This document shows positions 1-6,728 of a stretch of 7,042 bases of DNA, piece after piece. Below the pieces are notes generated by a model that did not search any database, was not told where the DNA came from, and was given only the letters and a program-made list of their open reading frames with translations. The first letter of the stretch is position 1; the number at the start of each line of letters is the position of its first letter. Position numbers and translations under genes: made by a program. The stretch comes from Balneolaceae bacterium (GTDB lineage: Bacteria > Bacteroidota > Rhodothermia > Balneolales > Balneolaceae): NCBI GenBank assembly GCA_003555185.1, contig PWFZ01000435.1:1-7042 (forward strand), given 5' to 3'.

Positions 1-1
1 A

Positions 2-613
2 ATAACCACGGGCTGCCTGAGTCCGGTGGCAGAACTTTACCCGGAAGACGAAGAAGAACGCCCTATTCCTATCTACCTTATTAGCCATGGCTGGCACGTT
101 GGTATTGCCATAGAATCGACATACATATTAGAAAAGATGCCTGATCACGATAAAATGCCTACGGCAGAATATTTAAAATTTGGCTGGGGTGATGGCAAAT
201 ATTACACAGAATCAGATGCCGGATTTGGTCTGTTACTCAGAGCGGCCTTATGGCCATCAAGAAGTGTACTTCATGTTGTAGGTATAGACATTCCACTGGA
301 TCGATACTTTATGGGAAGTGATATTATTAAAGTTCAAATCACACAATTGGGAGCCGATGAATTTGCAAAATTTGTATCCGACCGGTTTAGGCGGGATGAT
401 GAAGGCAATGTGCAGTTTAACTCAGAGGGGCTTTATACAAACAGTTCGTTTTTTGAAGCAAGAGGCCGATATTATCTACCAAAAACCTCCAACACCTGGA
501 CCGCGCGGGCACTTCGCAGAACCGGTTATCCCATCACGCCATTCTACTCGATAACATCAGGTAATGTAATTCAACAGGCAAGAAAGGACGGAGAGATCAT
601 TCGCCTGCGCTAA
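2..613 (+). CDS. DUF2459/TIGR02117-family probable lipoprotein, 5' end outside window
   Basis: The reading frame is open from the left edge to TAA at 611-613, giving 203 residues. A GTG at 26 could be taken as a start, but I do not think it is: the in-frame residues before it (ITTGCLSP) look like the end of a signal peptide with a lipobox-like TTGC, the Cys being at 14-16. Family members commonly start with such a segment followed by xLYP and a basic/proline stretch. The family signature is visible: HGWHVGI (about 86-106), FGWGDGKYY (about 179-205) and, near the C-terminus, a NTW motif (491-499) followed by ARALRRTGYPI. The function is unknown; the family was first noted near urease genes in some genomes, and no urease gene is seen here. 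If the lipobox is real, the protein is membrane-anchored outside the cytoplasm. Where relatives, as I recall them, have Cys before NTW (CNTW), this copy has Ser (codon 488-490). The gene converges on the ZIP transporter gene. Confidence 0.75.
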   Translation: MTTGCLSPVAELYPEDEEERPIPIYLISHGWHVGIAIESTYILEKMPDHDKMPTAEYLKFGWGDGKYYTESDAGFGLLLRAALWPSRSVLHVVGIDIPLDRYFMGSDIIKVQITQLGADEFAKFVSDRFRRDDEGNVQFNSEGLYTNSSFFEARGRYYLPKTSNTWTARALRRTGYPITPFYSITSGNVIQQARKDGEIIRLR

Positions 614-614
614 A

Positions 615-641
615 ACTTCGGGTCTGCTATTAACCCAAAGT
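615..641. terminator. Weak stem-loop between two convergent genes
   Basis: ACTTcGGGT (615-623) can pair with ACCCaAAGT (633-641) around a 9-base loop, giving eight pairs and one internal mismatch. It lies across the junction of the two convergent genes and includes the stop codon of the - strand gene (630-632). There is no T-run on either side, so it is not a canonical intrinsic terminator. It may be a bidirectional end or a chance pairing. Confidence 0.25.
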
Positions 642-1460
642 AACGTCCAGAACCATCATCACACAAAATCCAATAACGGTTCCCAGTGTAGCCAAATCTG
701 TATTTCCGTGTCGCTGTGATGTAGGAATAAGCTCCTCAACCACCACAAATATCATCGCCCCGGCAGCAAACCCCAAAGCGTAGGGTAATATTGGCTGAAC
801 AAAAATAACGGCAAGAGCACCAATAACGGCAGATGGAGGATTTACGAGTCCTGATAATTGTCCATAATTAAAGCTCAGCCCTCTGCTCACTCCTTCACCC
901 CGAAGTGGCATTGATACAGCCATTCCTTCCGGTAAATTCTGAATACTGATTCCGATTGCAAGAGCGACGGCTGCCGCAACGGTAGCTGTGCCGGTTGGGT
1001 CTACTCCTATTGCAGCCGCACCAAACAGTACACCTACTGCGAGGCCTTCCGGTATATTATGAAGTGTAATGGCCATCACCAGCAACGTAGCTCTTCTCCA
1101 TTTGGTTTTTACACCCTCCGCTTGTTCTTTAGGTAATCCCAGGTGGAGATGAGGAACATACGCATCCGCAAGCCGGATGGTAAAAGCCCCAACCAAAAAA
1201 CCAATGGTTGCCGGCATCCACATTATTAATCCCATAGATTCTGCCATGGACATCGAAGGCTCTAAAAGAGACCAAATTGAGGCGGCAATCATCACCCCGG
1301 CGGCAAAGCCAAGTGCAAAATCCAGGAACCTGACACTCACCTCTTTTTTCATGTATACAACAGCGGCTCCAATTGCAGTTGTGATCCAAGCGAGTGTTCC
1401 TGCTAAAAAAGCCTGTGATACTGGTCCAAGCTCATAAAACCAACCGGGTAAAAATTCCAT
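630..1460 (-). CDS. ZIP-family divalent metal transporter (GufA/ZupT-like)
   Basis: A 276-residue polytopic membrane protein, the usual length for bacterial ZIP permeases, with about eight hydrophobic segments (roughly residues 15-36, 46-66, 79-99, 122-146, 158-184, 203-222, 225-245, 256-274). Segment 4 carries HNIPEG (134-139) and segment 5 carries QNLPEG (174-179), the paired metal-binding motifs of the family. Gln in place of His in the second motif is typical of the GufA branch. Segment 7 ends in EELIP (242-246), another conserved position. The loop between segments 3 and 4 has only a short HLH, not a long His-rich stretch. The family moves Zn2+, Mn2+, Fe2+ or related ions into the cytoplasm; the substrate cannot be read from the sequence. 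ATG at 1458-1460 is well placed before the first membrane segment; no Shine-Dalgarno sequence precedes it. The palindrome 38 bases upstream suggests metal-dependent control. Confidence 0.93.
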   Translation of the reverse strand: MEFLPGWFYELGPVSQAFLAGTLAWITTAIGAAVVYMKKEVSVRFLDFALGFAAGVMIAASIWSLLEPSMSMAESMGLIMWMPATIGFLVGAFTIRLADAYVPHLHLGLPKEQAEGVKTKWRRATLLVMAITLHNIPEGLAVGVLFGAAAIGVDPTGTATVAAAVALAIGISIQNLPEGMAVSMPLRGEGVSRGLSFNYGQLSGLVNPPSAVIGALAVIFVQPILPYALGFAAGAMIFVVVEELIPTSQRHGNTDLATLGTVIGFCVMMVLDVTLG

Positions 1461-1487
1461 AAGTCACTTTAATTTAATTTAACTCAC

Positions 1488-1517
1488 GAAAGGTACAATT
1501 TTTAGTGTAGACTAAAA
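1488..1517 (-). promoter_or_regulatory. Possible Bacteroidota-type promoter of the ZIP gene
   Basis: On the - strand, TACCTTTC (1488-1495) matches the Bacteroidota -7 element TAnnTTTG at all but the last base. About 20 bases further upstream is a T-rich TTTAG (near 1511-1515), a poor stand-in for the -33 TTG element. It lies about 28 bases before the start codon, and the palindrome at 1499-1518 fills the spacer between the two elements. This is pattern matching only. Confidence 0.35.
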
Positions 1518-1518
1518 A
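1499..1518. promoter_or_regulatory. Palindrome, possible metalloregulator operator for the ZIP gene
   Basis: TTTTTAGT-GTAG-ACTAAAAA is a perfect 8+8 inverted repeat with a 4-base centre, ending 38 bases upstream of the ZIP start codon. The core TTTAGT...ACTAAA resembles the general form of DtxR/MntR-family operators (TTAG...CTAA dyads), and the position over a likely promoter spacer suits a repressor. The resemblance is inferred, not a match to a defined motif for this group, and the AT-rich arms make a chance origin possible. Confidence 0.45.
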
Positions 1519-1823
1519 AATATTTGAAGTTGCTTTTTGATCGATGAATCATACTAATTGGTTCTTTTAATAGGGCTTTCTCAAGGATTGCAATCTTTAC
1601 GAATAGCTCTCAATTAACAACCAAAATAGATTTAAATAAACTTCGGTAAATAAAGAAAATCTATCCTCCGAATTCATGATCAAAAGAGGAATAATCTGTA
1701 TCTTTATAATCTGTCCTAAACAGTCTCAGGTCTTCAATAACTTTTTGTAATGGAAACCGTTTTAAGACAGGTATTGTTTCATCATTGAAATTGGATTAAA
1801 TCACCTAACAGAATTTTTCGATA

Positions 1824-4733
1824 ATGCAGATTCAGTTTAATAAAGAGCTCTTTTCTACCCGCCACATCGGTTCTAATAAATCTCAAATTAATGAAATGCT
1901 GGATGCCTGCGATGCGGAAAGTCTTGAGCATTTAGTTGGAGAAACGATTCCACAAAAAATTCGTCTTGACCGACCTTTAAATCTGCCACCGGCTTTAAGT
2001 GAAGATGACTATCTGGAGCAGATCAAACAGATCGCTTCCAATAATCAGATTTTCCGGTCTTTTATTGGAATGGGCTACTATGAAACGGTTACGCCGAATG
2101 TAATCCTGCGAAATGTACTGGAAAATCCGGGATGGTATACTGCCTATACACCTTATCAGGCAGAAATTGCACAGGGCCGACTGGAAGCCCTGATCAATTT
2201 TCAGACTGCAATTACAGATCTGACCGGAATGGAAATTGCCAATGCTTCTCTGCTAGATGAAGGTACTGCTGCGGCTGAAGCTGCTTCCATGCTCTATGGG
2301 AAACGAAAGGGTAAAAAACGAAAATCTGCACACAAATTTTTTATCTCTGATAACTGTCACCCACAAACTATTTCTGTACTAAAAAACAGAACAGAGCCGC
2401 TGGATATTGAGCTTATAATTGGCAGCCTTGATGATCTTGATGTTTCAGACTCTGAATTGTTTGGAATACTGGTTCAGTATCCCGGGTCAGACGGTGTGGT
2501 AAAAGATCACACAACACTGATTGAATCTGCTCACGAAAATAATGTATTTGTAACCGTTGCCGCTGATCTTTTAAGCCTGGCGCTATTAAAGTCTCCCGGA
2601 AAAATGGGCGCAGATGTAGTCGTTGGATCTTCACAGCGCTTTGGAGTACCAATGGGATATGGAGGTCCTCATGCCGCATATTTTGCTACAAGGGATAAAT
2701 TTAAACGGCATATCCCCGGACGCATCATAGGCGTAACACAGGATGCTGAGGACAACCCCGCTTTTCGAATGGCCCTCCAGACACGGGAACAACATATCCG
2801 CCGAGAAAAAGCGACATCAAACATTTGCACGGCGCAGGTTCTGCTTGCTGTTGTTGCAGGTTTTTATGCCGTTTATCACGGACCGAAAGGAATACGAAAT
2901 ATTGCAGAACGTACCCATGGTTTAGCTAAGCTTGCATCTGCCGGACTCAAAAAGGCAGGTTATAAATTAGATCATGAGCATTTCTTCGACACCCTCTCAA
3001 TTCGTGTAGATGATGAAAAACTGCTGAGTAAGATTCGTGAACGGGCGCTGATACACAAAATGAATTTCCGGTATGTTGGAAACAGTATCGGCCTCTCTTT
3101 TGATGAAAACAAGACACTGGATGATGTCCAGACAGTTCTCGATATTTTTGCCGATGCTGCCGGAAATGAGAACCAATTCAATTTAAAAGAAGCGTCGGAA
3201 CTCATTAAAGTTGACTTCCCTGATAATTTGTCTCGTGAAGTGGATTATTTAGAGCATCCGGTTTTCAATCAATTTCATTCCGAGCACGAGATGCTTCGAT
3301 ATCTAAAAAAACTGGAAAATCGGGATTTAGACCTGACCCACTCTATGATCTCTCTGGGATCATGCACTATGAAGCTTAATGCCACTGCGGAAATGATCCC
3401 GCTTACATGGCCGGAGTTCGGAAAAATTCACCCGTTTGCGCCATTAGATCAGGCTAAAGGATATAAACAGCTTTTTGAGGAGCTTACGGAGTGGCTTTCA
3501 GAAATCACCGGATTTCACTCTGTCTCGCTTCAGCCCAATTCCGGTGCACAGGGAGAATACGCAGGGTTAATGGTTATTCGAGGATACCATATAGCCAATG
3601 GAGACAATCACAGAAAAGTAACGATTGTGCCATCTTCTGCCCACGGTACCAATCCTGCAAGTGCAGTAATGGCCGGTATGGACGTTGTGATCACTAAGTG
3701 TGATGAGCATGGCGACATCGACCTCGAAGACCTTAAAGAGAAAGTAGAGAAGCATAAAGACAATCTGGCCGCCCTGATGGTTACCTATCCATCAACCCAT
3801 GGAGTTTTTGAGCAGGATATTCGCGAAATTTGTCAGCTGATTCACGACAACGGTGGATTGGTATACATGGATGGTGCAAATATGAATGCACAGGTTGGAT
3901 TAACATCACCGGCACAAATCGGTGCTGATGTATGTCACCTCAATCTGCATAAAACATTTTGTATTCCCCACGGCGGCGGTGGTCCGGGAATGGGGCCCAT
4001 TGGCGTAGTCGAAAAACTCACTCCATTTTTACCCGGTCATGATGTGATTCCAACCGGTGGTGAGAAAGCGATTTCCGCTATTTCAGCCGCTCCTTACGGA
4101 AGCGCAAGTATTCTTACTATTTCGCATGCGTACATTCGTATGATGGGATCAGAGGGGCTTACAAAAGCCACAGAGGTCGCAATTTTAAATGCGAACTACA
4201 TTAAAGACCAGTTAAAAAATCACTACCCGATTTTATACACCGGCAAAGGAGGTCGTACTGCTCACGAATTTATTTTAGACATTCGCGGATTTAAGCAATC
4301 AGCCGGAATTGAAACGGCTGATATTGCAAAACGATTGATGGATTACGGTTTCCACTCCCCAACCATGTCATTTCCGGTTGCAGGCACCTTGATGATAGAG
4401 CCTACAGAAAGTGAGTCAAAAGTAGAACTGGATCGTTTTTGTGAAGTGATGATCAGCATCAGAAATGAAATTCGAGAAATTGAGGAAGGCAAAGCGGATA
4501 CAGAGAATAATGTCCTTAAACATGCCCCTCATACAATGCGAGTGGCGCTTAATGATGAATGGACCCGTCCATATTCTAGAGAAAAAGCAGTTTTTCCAAT
4601 CGCTGATCTTCGTTTCAATAAATTCTGGCCATCCGTTAGCCGGGTTGATGATGCTTACGGAGACCGTAATTTGATGTGTACCTGTGTACCCATTGAAGAG
4701 TATGCAGAGGGTCAGGAACCGGCTTCCGTCTGA
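1824..4733 (+). CDS. gcvP: Glycine dehydrogenase (decarboxylating), glycine cleavage system P-protein
   Basis: A 969-residue single-chain P-protein, the usual length of the homodimeric form, unlike the split GcvPA/GcvPB type. It uses pyridoxal phosphate to decarboxylate glycine and passes the aminomethyl group to the lipoyl arm of the H-protein, feeding one-carbon units to folate through the T- and L-proteins, none of which is encoded here. The N-terminal half has RHIG (13-16) and YTPYQAE (about 108-114). The C-terminal half has GSCTMKLN (512-519), the PLP lysine in NLHKTF (Lys710) and the glycine-rich loop [10 protein letters not shown] (716-725). Both halves look complete, so the enzyme is probably active. 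The start is well supported: an in-frame TAA lies at 1806-1808, five codons upstream, and [16 protein letters not shown] is a normal N-terminus for the family. The gene stands apart from other gcv genes, as is common in Bacteroidota. Its stop is only four bases from the left arm of the inverted repeat that follows. Confidence 0.98.
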   Translation: MQIQFNKELFSTRHIGSNKSQINEMLDACDAESLEHLVGETIPQKIRLDRPLNLPPALSEDDYLEQIKQIASNNQIFRSFIGMGYYETVTPNVILRNVLENPGWYTAYTPYQAEIAQGRLEALINFQTAITDLTGMEIANASLLDEGTAAAEAASMLYGKRKGKKRKSAHKFFISDNCHPQTISVLKNRTEPLDIELIIGSLDDLDVSDSELFGILVQYPGSDGVVKDHTTLIESAHENNVFVTVAADLLSLALLKSPGKMGADVVVGSSQRFGVPMGYGGPHAAYFATRDKFKRHIPGRIIGVTQDAEDNPAFRMALQTREQHIRREKATSNICTAQVLLAVVAGFYAVYHGPKGIRNIAERTHGLAKLASAGLKKAGYKLDHEHFFDTLSIRVDDEKLLSKIRERALIHKMNFRYVGNSIGLSFDENKTLDDVQTVLDIFADAAGNENQFNLKEASELIKVDFPDNLSREVDYLEHPVFNQFHSEHEMLRYLKKLENRDLDLTHSMISLGSCTMKLNATAEMIPLTWPEFGKIHPFAPLDQAKGYKQLFEELTEWLSEITGFHSVSLQPNSGAQGEYAGLMVIRGYHIANGDNHRKVTIVPSSAHGTNPASAVMAGMDVVITKCDEHGDIDLEDLKEKVEKHKDNLAALMVTYPSTHGVFEQDIREICQLIHDNGGLVYMDGANMNAQVGLTSPAQIGADVCHLNLHKTFCIPHGGGGPGMGPIGVVEKLTPFLPGHDVIPTGGEKAISAISAAPYGSASILTISHAYIRMMGSEGLTKATEVAILNANYIKDQLKNHYPILYTGKGGRTAHEFILDIRGFKQSAGIETADIAKRLMDYGFHSPTMSFPVAGTLMIEPTESESKVELDRFCEVMISIRNEIREIEEGKADTENNVLKHAPHTMRVALNDEWTRPYSREKAVFPIADLRFNKFWPSVSRVDDAYGDRNLMCTCVPIEEYAEGQEPASV

Positions 4734-4734
4734 G

Positions 4735-4850
4735 TATAACTAACTGTGATTTTTCGGAACATAATTTTTCTAAAATCTTAAAAAAGACTAATTATAATGT
4801 TCCACTGCTTGGGTCTATATTACGTGGACTAAAATCACAGTTAGTTTATA
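4735..4850. repeat. Long inverted repeat filling the gcvP/response-regulator gap
   Basis: The left arm (4738-4753, AACTAACTGTGATTTT) is perfectly complementary to the right arm (4831-4846, AAAATCACAGTTAGTT). With one bulged base the pairing reaches TATA at both outer ends (4735-4850), about 20 pairs. The 77-base interior is about 30% GC and holds two further pairings that share bases and so exclude each other: GGAACAT 4756-4762 with ATGTTCC 4797-4803, and TCCAC 4801-4805 with GTGGA 4824-4828. The whole fits between the gcvP stop (4731-4733) and the response-regulator start (4857). It could be a small MITE-like element with terminal inverted repeats, a folded RNA in the 3' UTR of gcvP or 5' UTR of the next gene, or a paired protein-binding site. 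No clear target-site duplication is visible beyond TA-rich flanks. A TATAAT at 4793-4798 could serve as a promoter element. Confidence 0.8.
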
Positions 4851-4856
4851 TATCTC

Positions 4857-5228
4857 ATGAAAAAGAAAATTGTTATCGTTGAAGACGACCGACTGTTGGG
4901 AACAGTCTTAAAAAAGATGGCTTCTGCACTCGGATTTGATGTTTTAGACATCGCACGCACAGGAGAGAGTGCAATTTCATCCATAAAAAAACATAGCCCC
5001 GACTTAGTTTTTATGGATATTTATTTAGCTGATGACATTTCCGGGATTGAAGCAATGAAAAGCATTCGTGAATATTCTAACGTACCGGTAATTTATATTT
5101 CAGCTCAATCTGATCTGCAAATACAAAAAGAAGCATCTTATATTGGGAATTCACGGTTTATGGTTAAGCCGGTAAACATGTCTGACTTAAAACTAGCCGT
5201 CAACGGAATGGCTGGCGCTGCTGCTTAA
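4857..5228 (+). CDS. Stand-alone response regulator receiver domain (CheY-like)
   Basis: A 123-residue protein made of one receiver domain and no output domain. All the expected residues are present: the acidic pair Asp10/Asp11 with Glu9 after the first strand (IVIVEDD), the phospho-acceptor Asp54 in VFMDIYL, Ser82 in YISAQS in the Thr/Ser switch position, the aromatic Phe101, and Lys104 in MVKPV. It should accept phosphate from a histidine kinase and act by protein contact, for example as a phosphorelay intermediate or a kinase/diguanylate-cyclase partner; no kinase gene is in the window, so it is an orphan here. The start is supported by an in-frame TAG at 4842-4844 inside the right arm of the inverted repeat; no Shine-Dalgarno sequence is seen. 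The C-terminus (GMAGAAA) is short and low in complexity, and its last 36 bases overlap the 3' end of the convergent gene on -. A likely terminator follows at 5245-5281. Confidence 0.95.
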   Translation: MKKKIVIVEDDRLLGTVLKKMASALGFDVLDIARTGESAISSIKKHSPDLVFMDIYLADDISGIEAMKSIREYSNVPVIYISAQSDLQIQKEASYIGNSRFMVKPVNMSDLKLAVNGMAGAAA

Positions 5229-6728
5229 AGAAGGTGACTGTTTAGACCAGGAAGGAATTATCACGCCTGGGGTCGCTTTTTCATCAATAGCACGATCAGT
5301 TTTGAACTGATAGTTATTTTTTTGCAACTCTTTAAGTAATTCGAATACTTGTTCTCTCTCCAAATCCTGTACCACAAAAGACTTCCCATGGTCACCCGAT
5401 GCAACATAAACCTGCAGCGTGCAAAGGTTACGATAACGCTGAATCCAGCTTTCTGAAACCGATACGTCCTGAATACGATCTCTTTTCACTATCGACGTTG
5501 TTTTTGACAGGTTTCGATTTCTCAGCACCATTGTTTCTTCATCCCACGCAACGCCGGCATCTCTATATTTGAGCCATCCCCATGCGATTGAAAGTATAGG
5601 CAGCAACCATATCCAGTTTGTAGGAAATAGTACCCAGTATATTGCAGCAGTAATTACCGAAAGCAGGAATGCAGATCTAAAAATATACCTCCTGGCTGCT
5701 CTTAACGGAGGCCTAAAACCATTAATACGTACATCATAAGATGGCAGAACTTCGTTTAGAAGCTTGCTTATTTTATTCCGTGAGATAAGCGGGAAGAGCA
5801 TAATTGAACCCGTGCCCTTGTCATCACCATAGCCTGCACTTTCGAGGTGAACTGAGCCAAATCCAAGCGGCTGACGAAGCAATCCTTCGTTCACATAAAT
5901 AGCCTGAATTCTTTTGTAGGGAACAGTAATTCGTTTCTTCTCAAAAATCCCTCTCGAAATGATTAACTCGTCTTCTTTCACTTCAACCTTGAAATCACCG
6001 TACATAAATAGGGTGCTGAAAAATGAAATTAACCAGGCCACAACCACAAATATTACTAATATTGATATAATTAGAAATGTGTCCGTTTGTGACGGGAGCA
6101 TTTCAAAGAAATATTCAAAGACTTCCGATTCCCTTATTACAGGTTCTATTTGTGAAAAAAGTGTCCCGAGTATGGAGAGAGCAATACCAAACCGGCCCGA
6201 TGTGGAAGCTGCTATAATCAGGTCTTTTCCAGGCAAACTGAAAATCTTACGCTTTTTTTGATCCTCTTCCTGTTCAGGTTCTTTAATTTCGTCTGCCCCG
6301 TTATCGCGAAGTATTCTATTTATTTCCTTTGCCTTCGCTTTGGTAACAGCTTCCAGTGATGCTGCCCGGGAAGTAGAGCCCGCCGTTTGGATATCAACTT
6401 TTACCAAACCGAACATTCGCTGAATCACTCCTGATGAGATATCAATGACCTGGATACGGTCTTTTGTTAAAAACAGATTCTTACGAACAAAAATACCGCT
6501 TTTAATTTGAAGTTCTCCTTCGTCAATTCTGTAGAGAAATCGCCACCAACCGGCAATTCCCATCACCAGCAATAGTGCAAAACCTCCGCCAATCCACCAT
6601 AAAAAAGGAAATTCTTCTCTTTGCGCACCTACAAAAAGAAACACAAGGATAGTGATCAGATTTCCCCTTACCAGGCCAAATGCCCGTGTCAATGCTGCTA
6701 TTGGGTGTTGTCGCTGAAACTCAAACAT
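5193..6728 (-). CDS. YdbT-like membrane protein with three bPH2 (DUF304) domains
   Basis: A 511-residue membrane protein with three bacterial PH-like (bPH2, PF03703) domains, each after one or two hydrophobic segments: segments about 21-34 and 41-60 then domain 1 (62-140); about 217-242 then domain 2 (243-327); about 350-385 then domain 3 (385-470). A weaker hydrophobic stretch is at 171-191. Each domain has the same core motif: KDRIQVID (89), YKRIQAIY (271), RDRIQDVS (416). Bacillus YdbT has this layout. The molecular role is poorly known; the family is thought to act at the membrane. I place the start at ATG 6726-6728, where MFEFQRQHPIAALTRAF is a family-like N-terminus and the ATG overlaps the TGA of the upstream gene by 8 bases; a longer frame from 6782 would add 18 residues unlike the family. 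The last 28 or so residues are rich in Ser and lack conserved character; they cross the terminator of the opposite gene and its last 36 bases. Confidence 0.88.
   Translation of the reverse strand: MFEFQRQHPIAALTRAFGLVRGNLITILVFLFVGAQREEFPFLWWIGGGFALLLVMGIAGWWRFLYRIDEGELQIKSGIFVRKNLFLTKDRIQVIDISSGVIQRMFGLVKVDIQTAGSTSRAASLEAVTKAKAKEINRILRDNGADEIKEPEQEEDQKKRKIFSLPGKDLIIAASTSGRFGIALSILGTLFSQIEPVIRESEVFEYFFEMLPSQTDTFLIISILVIFVVVAWLISFFSTLFMYGDFKVEVKEDELIISRGIFEKKRITVPYKRIQAIYVNEGLLRQPLGFGSVHLESAGYGDDKGTGSIMLFPLISRNKISKLLNEVLPSYDVRINGFRPPLRAARRYIFRSAFLLSVITAAIYWVLFPTNWIWLLPILSIAWGWLKYRDAGVAWDEETMVLRNRNLSKTTSIVKRDRIQDVSVSESWIQRYRNLCTLQVYVASGDHGKSFVVQDLEREQVFELLKELQKNNYQFKTDRAIDEKATPGVIIPSWSKQSPSLSSSASHSVDG
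5245..5281 (+). terminator. Probable intrinsic terminator of the response-regulator gene
   Basis: CCAGG (5247-5251) pairs with CCTGG (5266-5270) around a 14-base loop, and the stem can extend through GA/TC across a small bulge (GACCAGG with CCTGGggTC). It is followed at once by GC and five Ts (5277-5281). It begins 16 bases after the response-regulator stop. It lies inside the antisense coding end of the YdbT-like gene, which is unusual. Confidence 0.5.

Larger units (their letters stand above)
1461..1823. other. Divergent intergenic region between the ZIP gene and gcvP
   Basis: An AT-rich stretch of 363 bases with no convincing gene on either strand. The part near the ZIP gene holds the palindrome and promoter-like element listed separately. 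The rest should contain the gcvP promoter, but I cannot fix it: TATCTTTA (1699-1706), overlapping TATAAT (1705-1710), and TAACTTTT (1738-1745) resemble -7/-10 elements, yet none has a good upstream partner. A small palindrome GATTGCAATC lies at 1586-1595. I looked for the conserved blocks of a glycine riboswitch and did not find them. The gcvP leader just before the start (ACAGAATTTTTCGATA) has no Shine-Dalgarno sequence. Confidence 0.6.

Noticed and set aside
1129..1437. Open frames of 86 residues on both strands within the ZIP gene
   Set aside because: Both lie fully inside the strongly supported transporter gene and show no protein family features.
1700..1823. Glycine riboswitch upstream of gcvP, prompted by CTCAGG near 1725-1730
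   Set aside because: Only this short string fits; the other conserved blocks and the paired aptamer helices are not present.
2413..3755. Several 60-90 residue open frames on both strands inside gcvP
   Set aside because: They are shadows of a complete, conserved gcvP frame; none has a recognisable domain.
4745..4839. CRP-like site from TGTGA (4745-4749) and TCACA (4835-4839)
   Set aside because: The half-sites are about 85 bases apart; they are simply part of the complementary arms of the inverted repeat, not a TGTGA-N6-TCACA operator.
5959..6261. A 100-residue open frame on + inside the YdbT-like gene
   Set aside because: It is antisense to conserved bPH2 and membrane segments and has no family features of its own.
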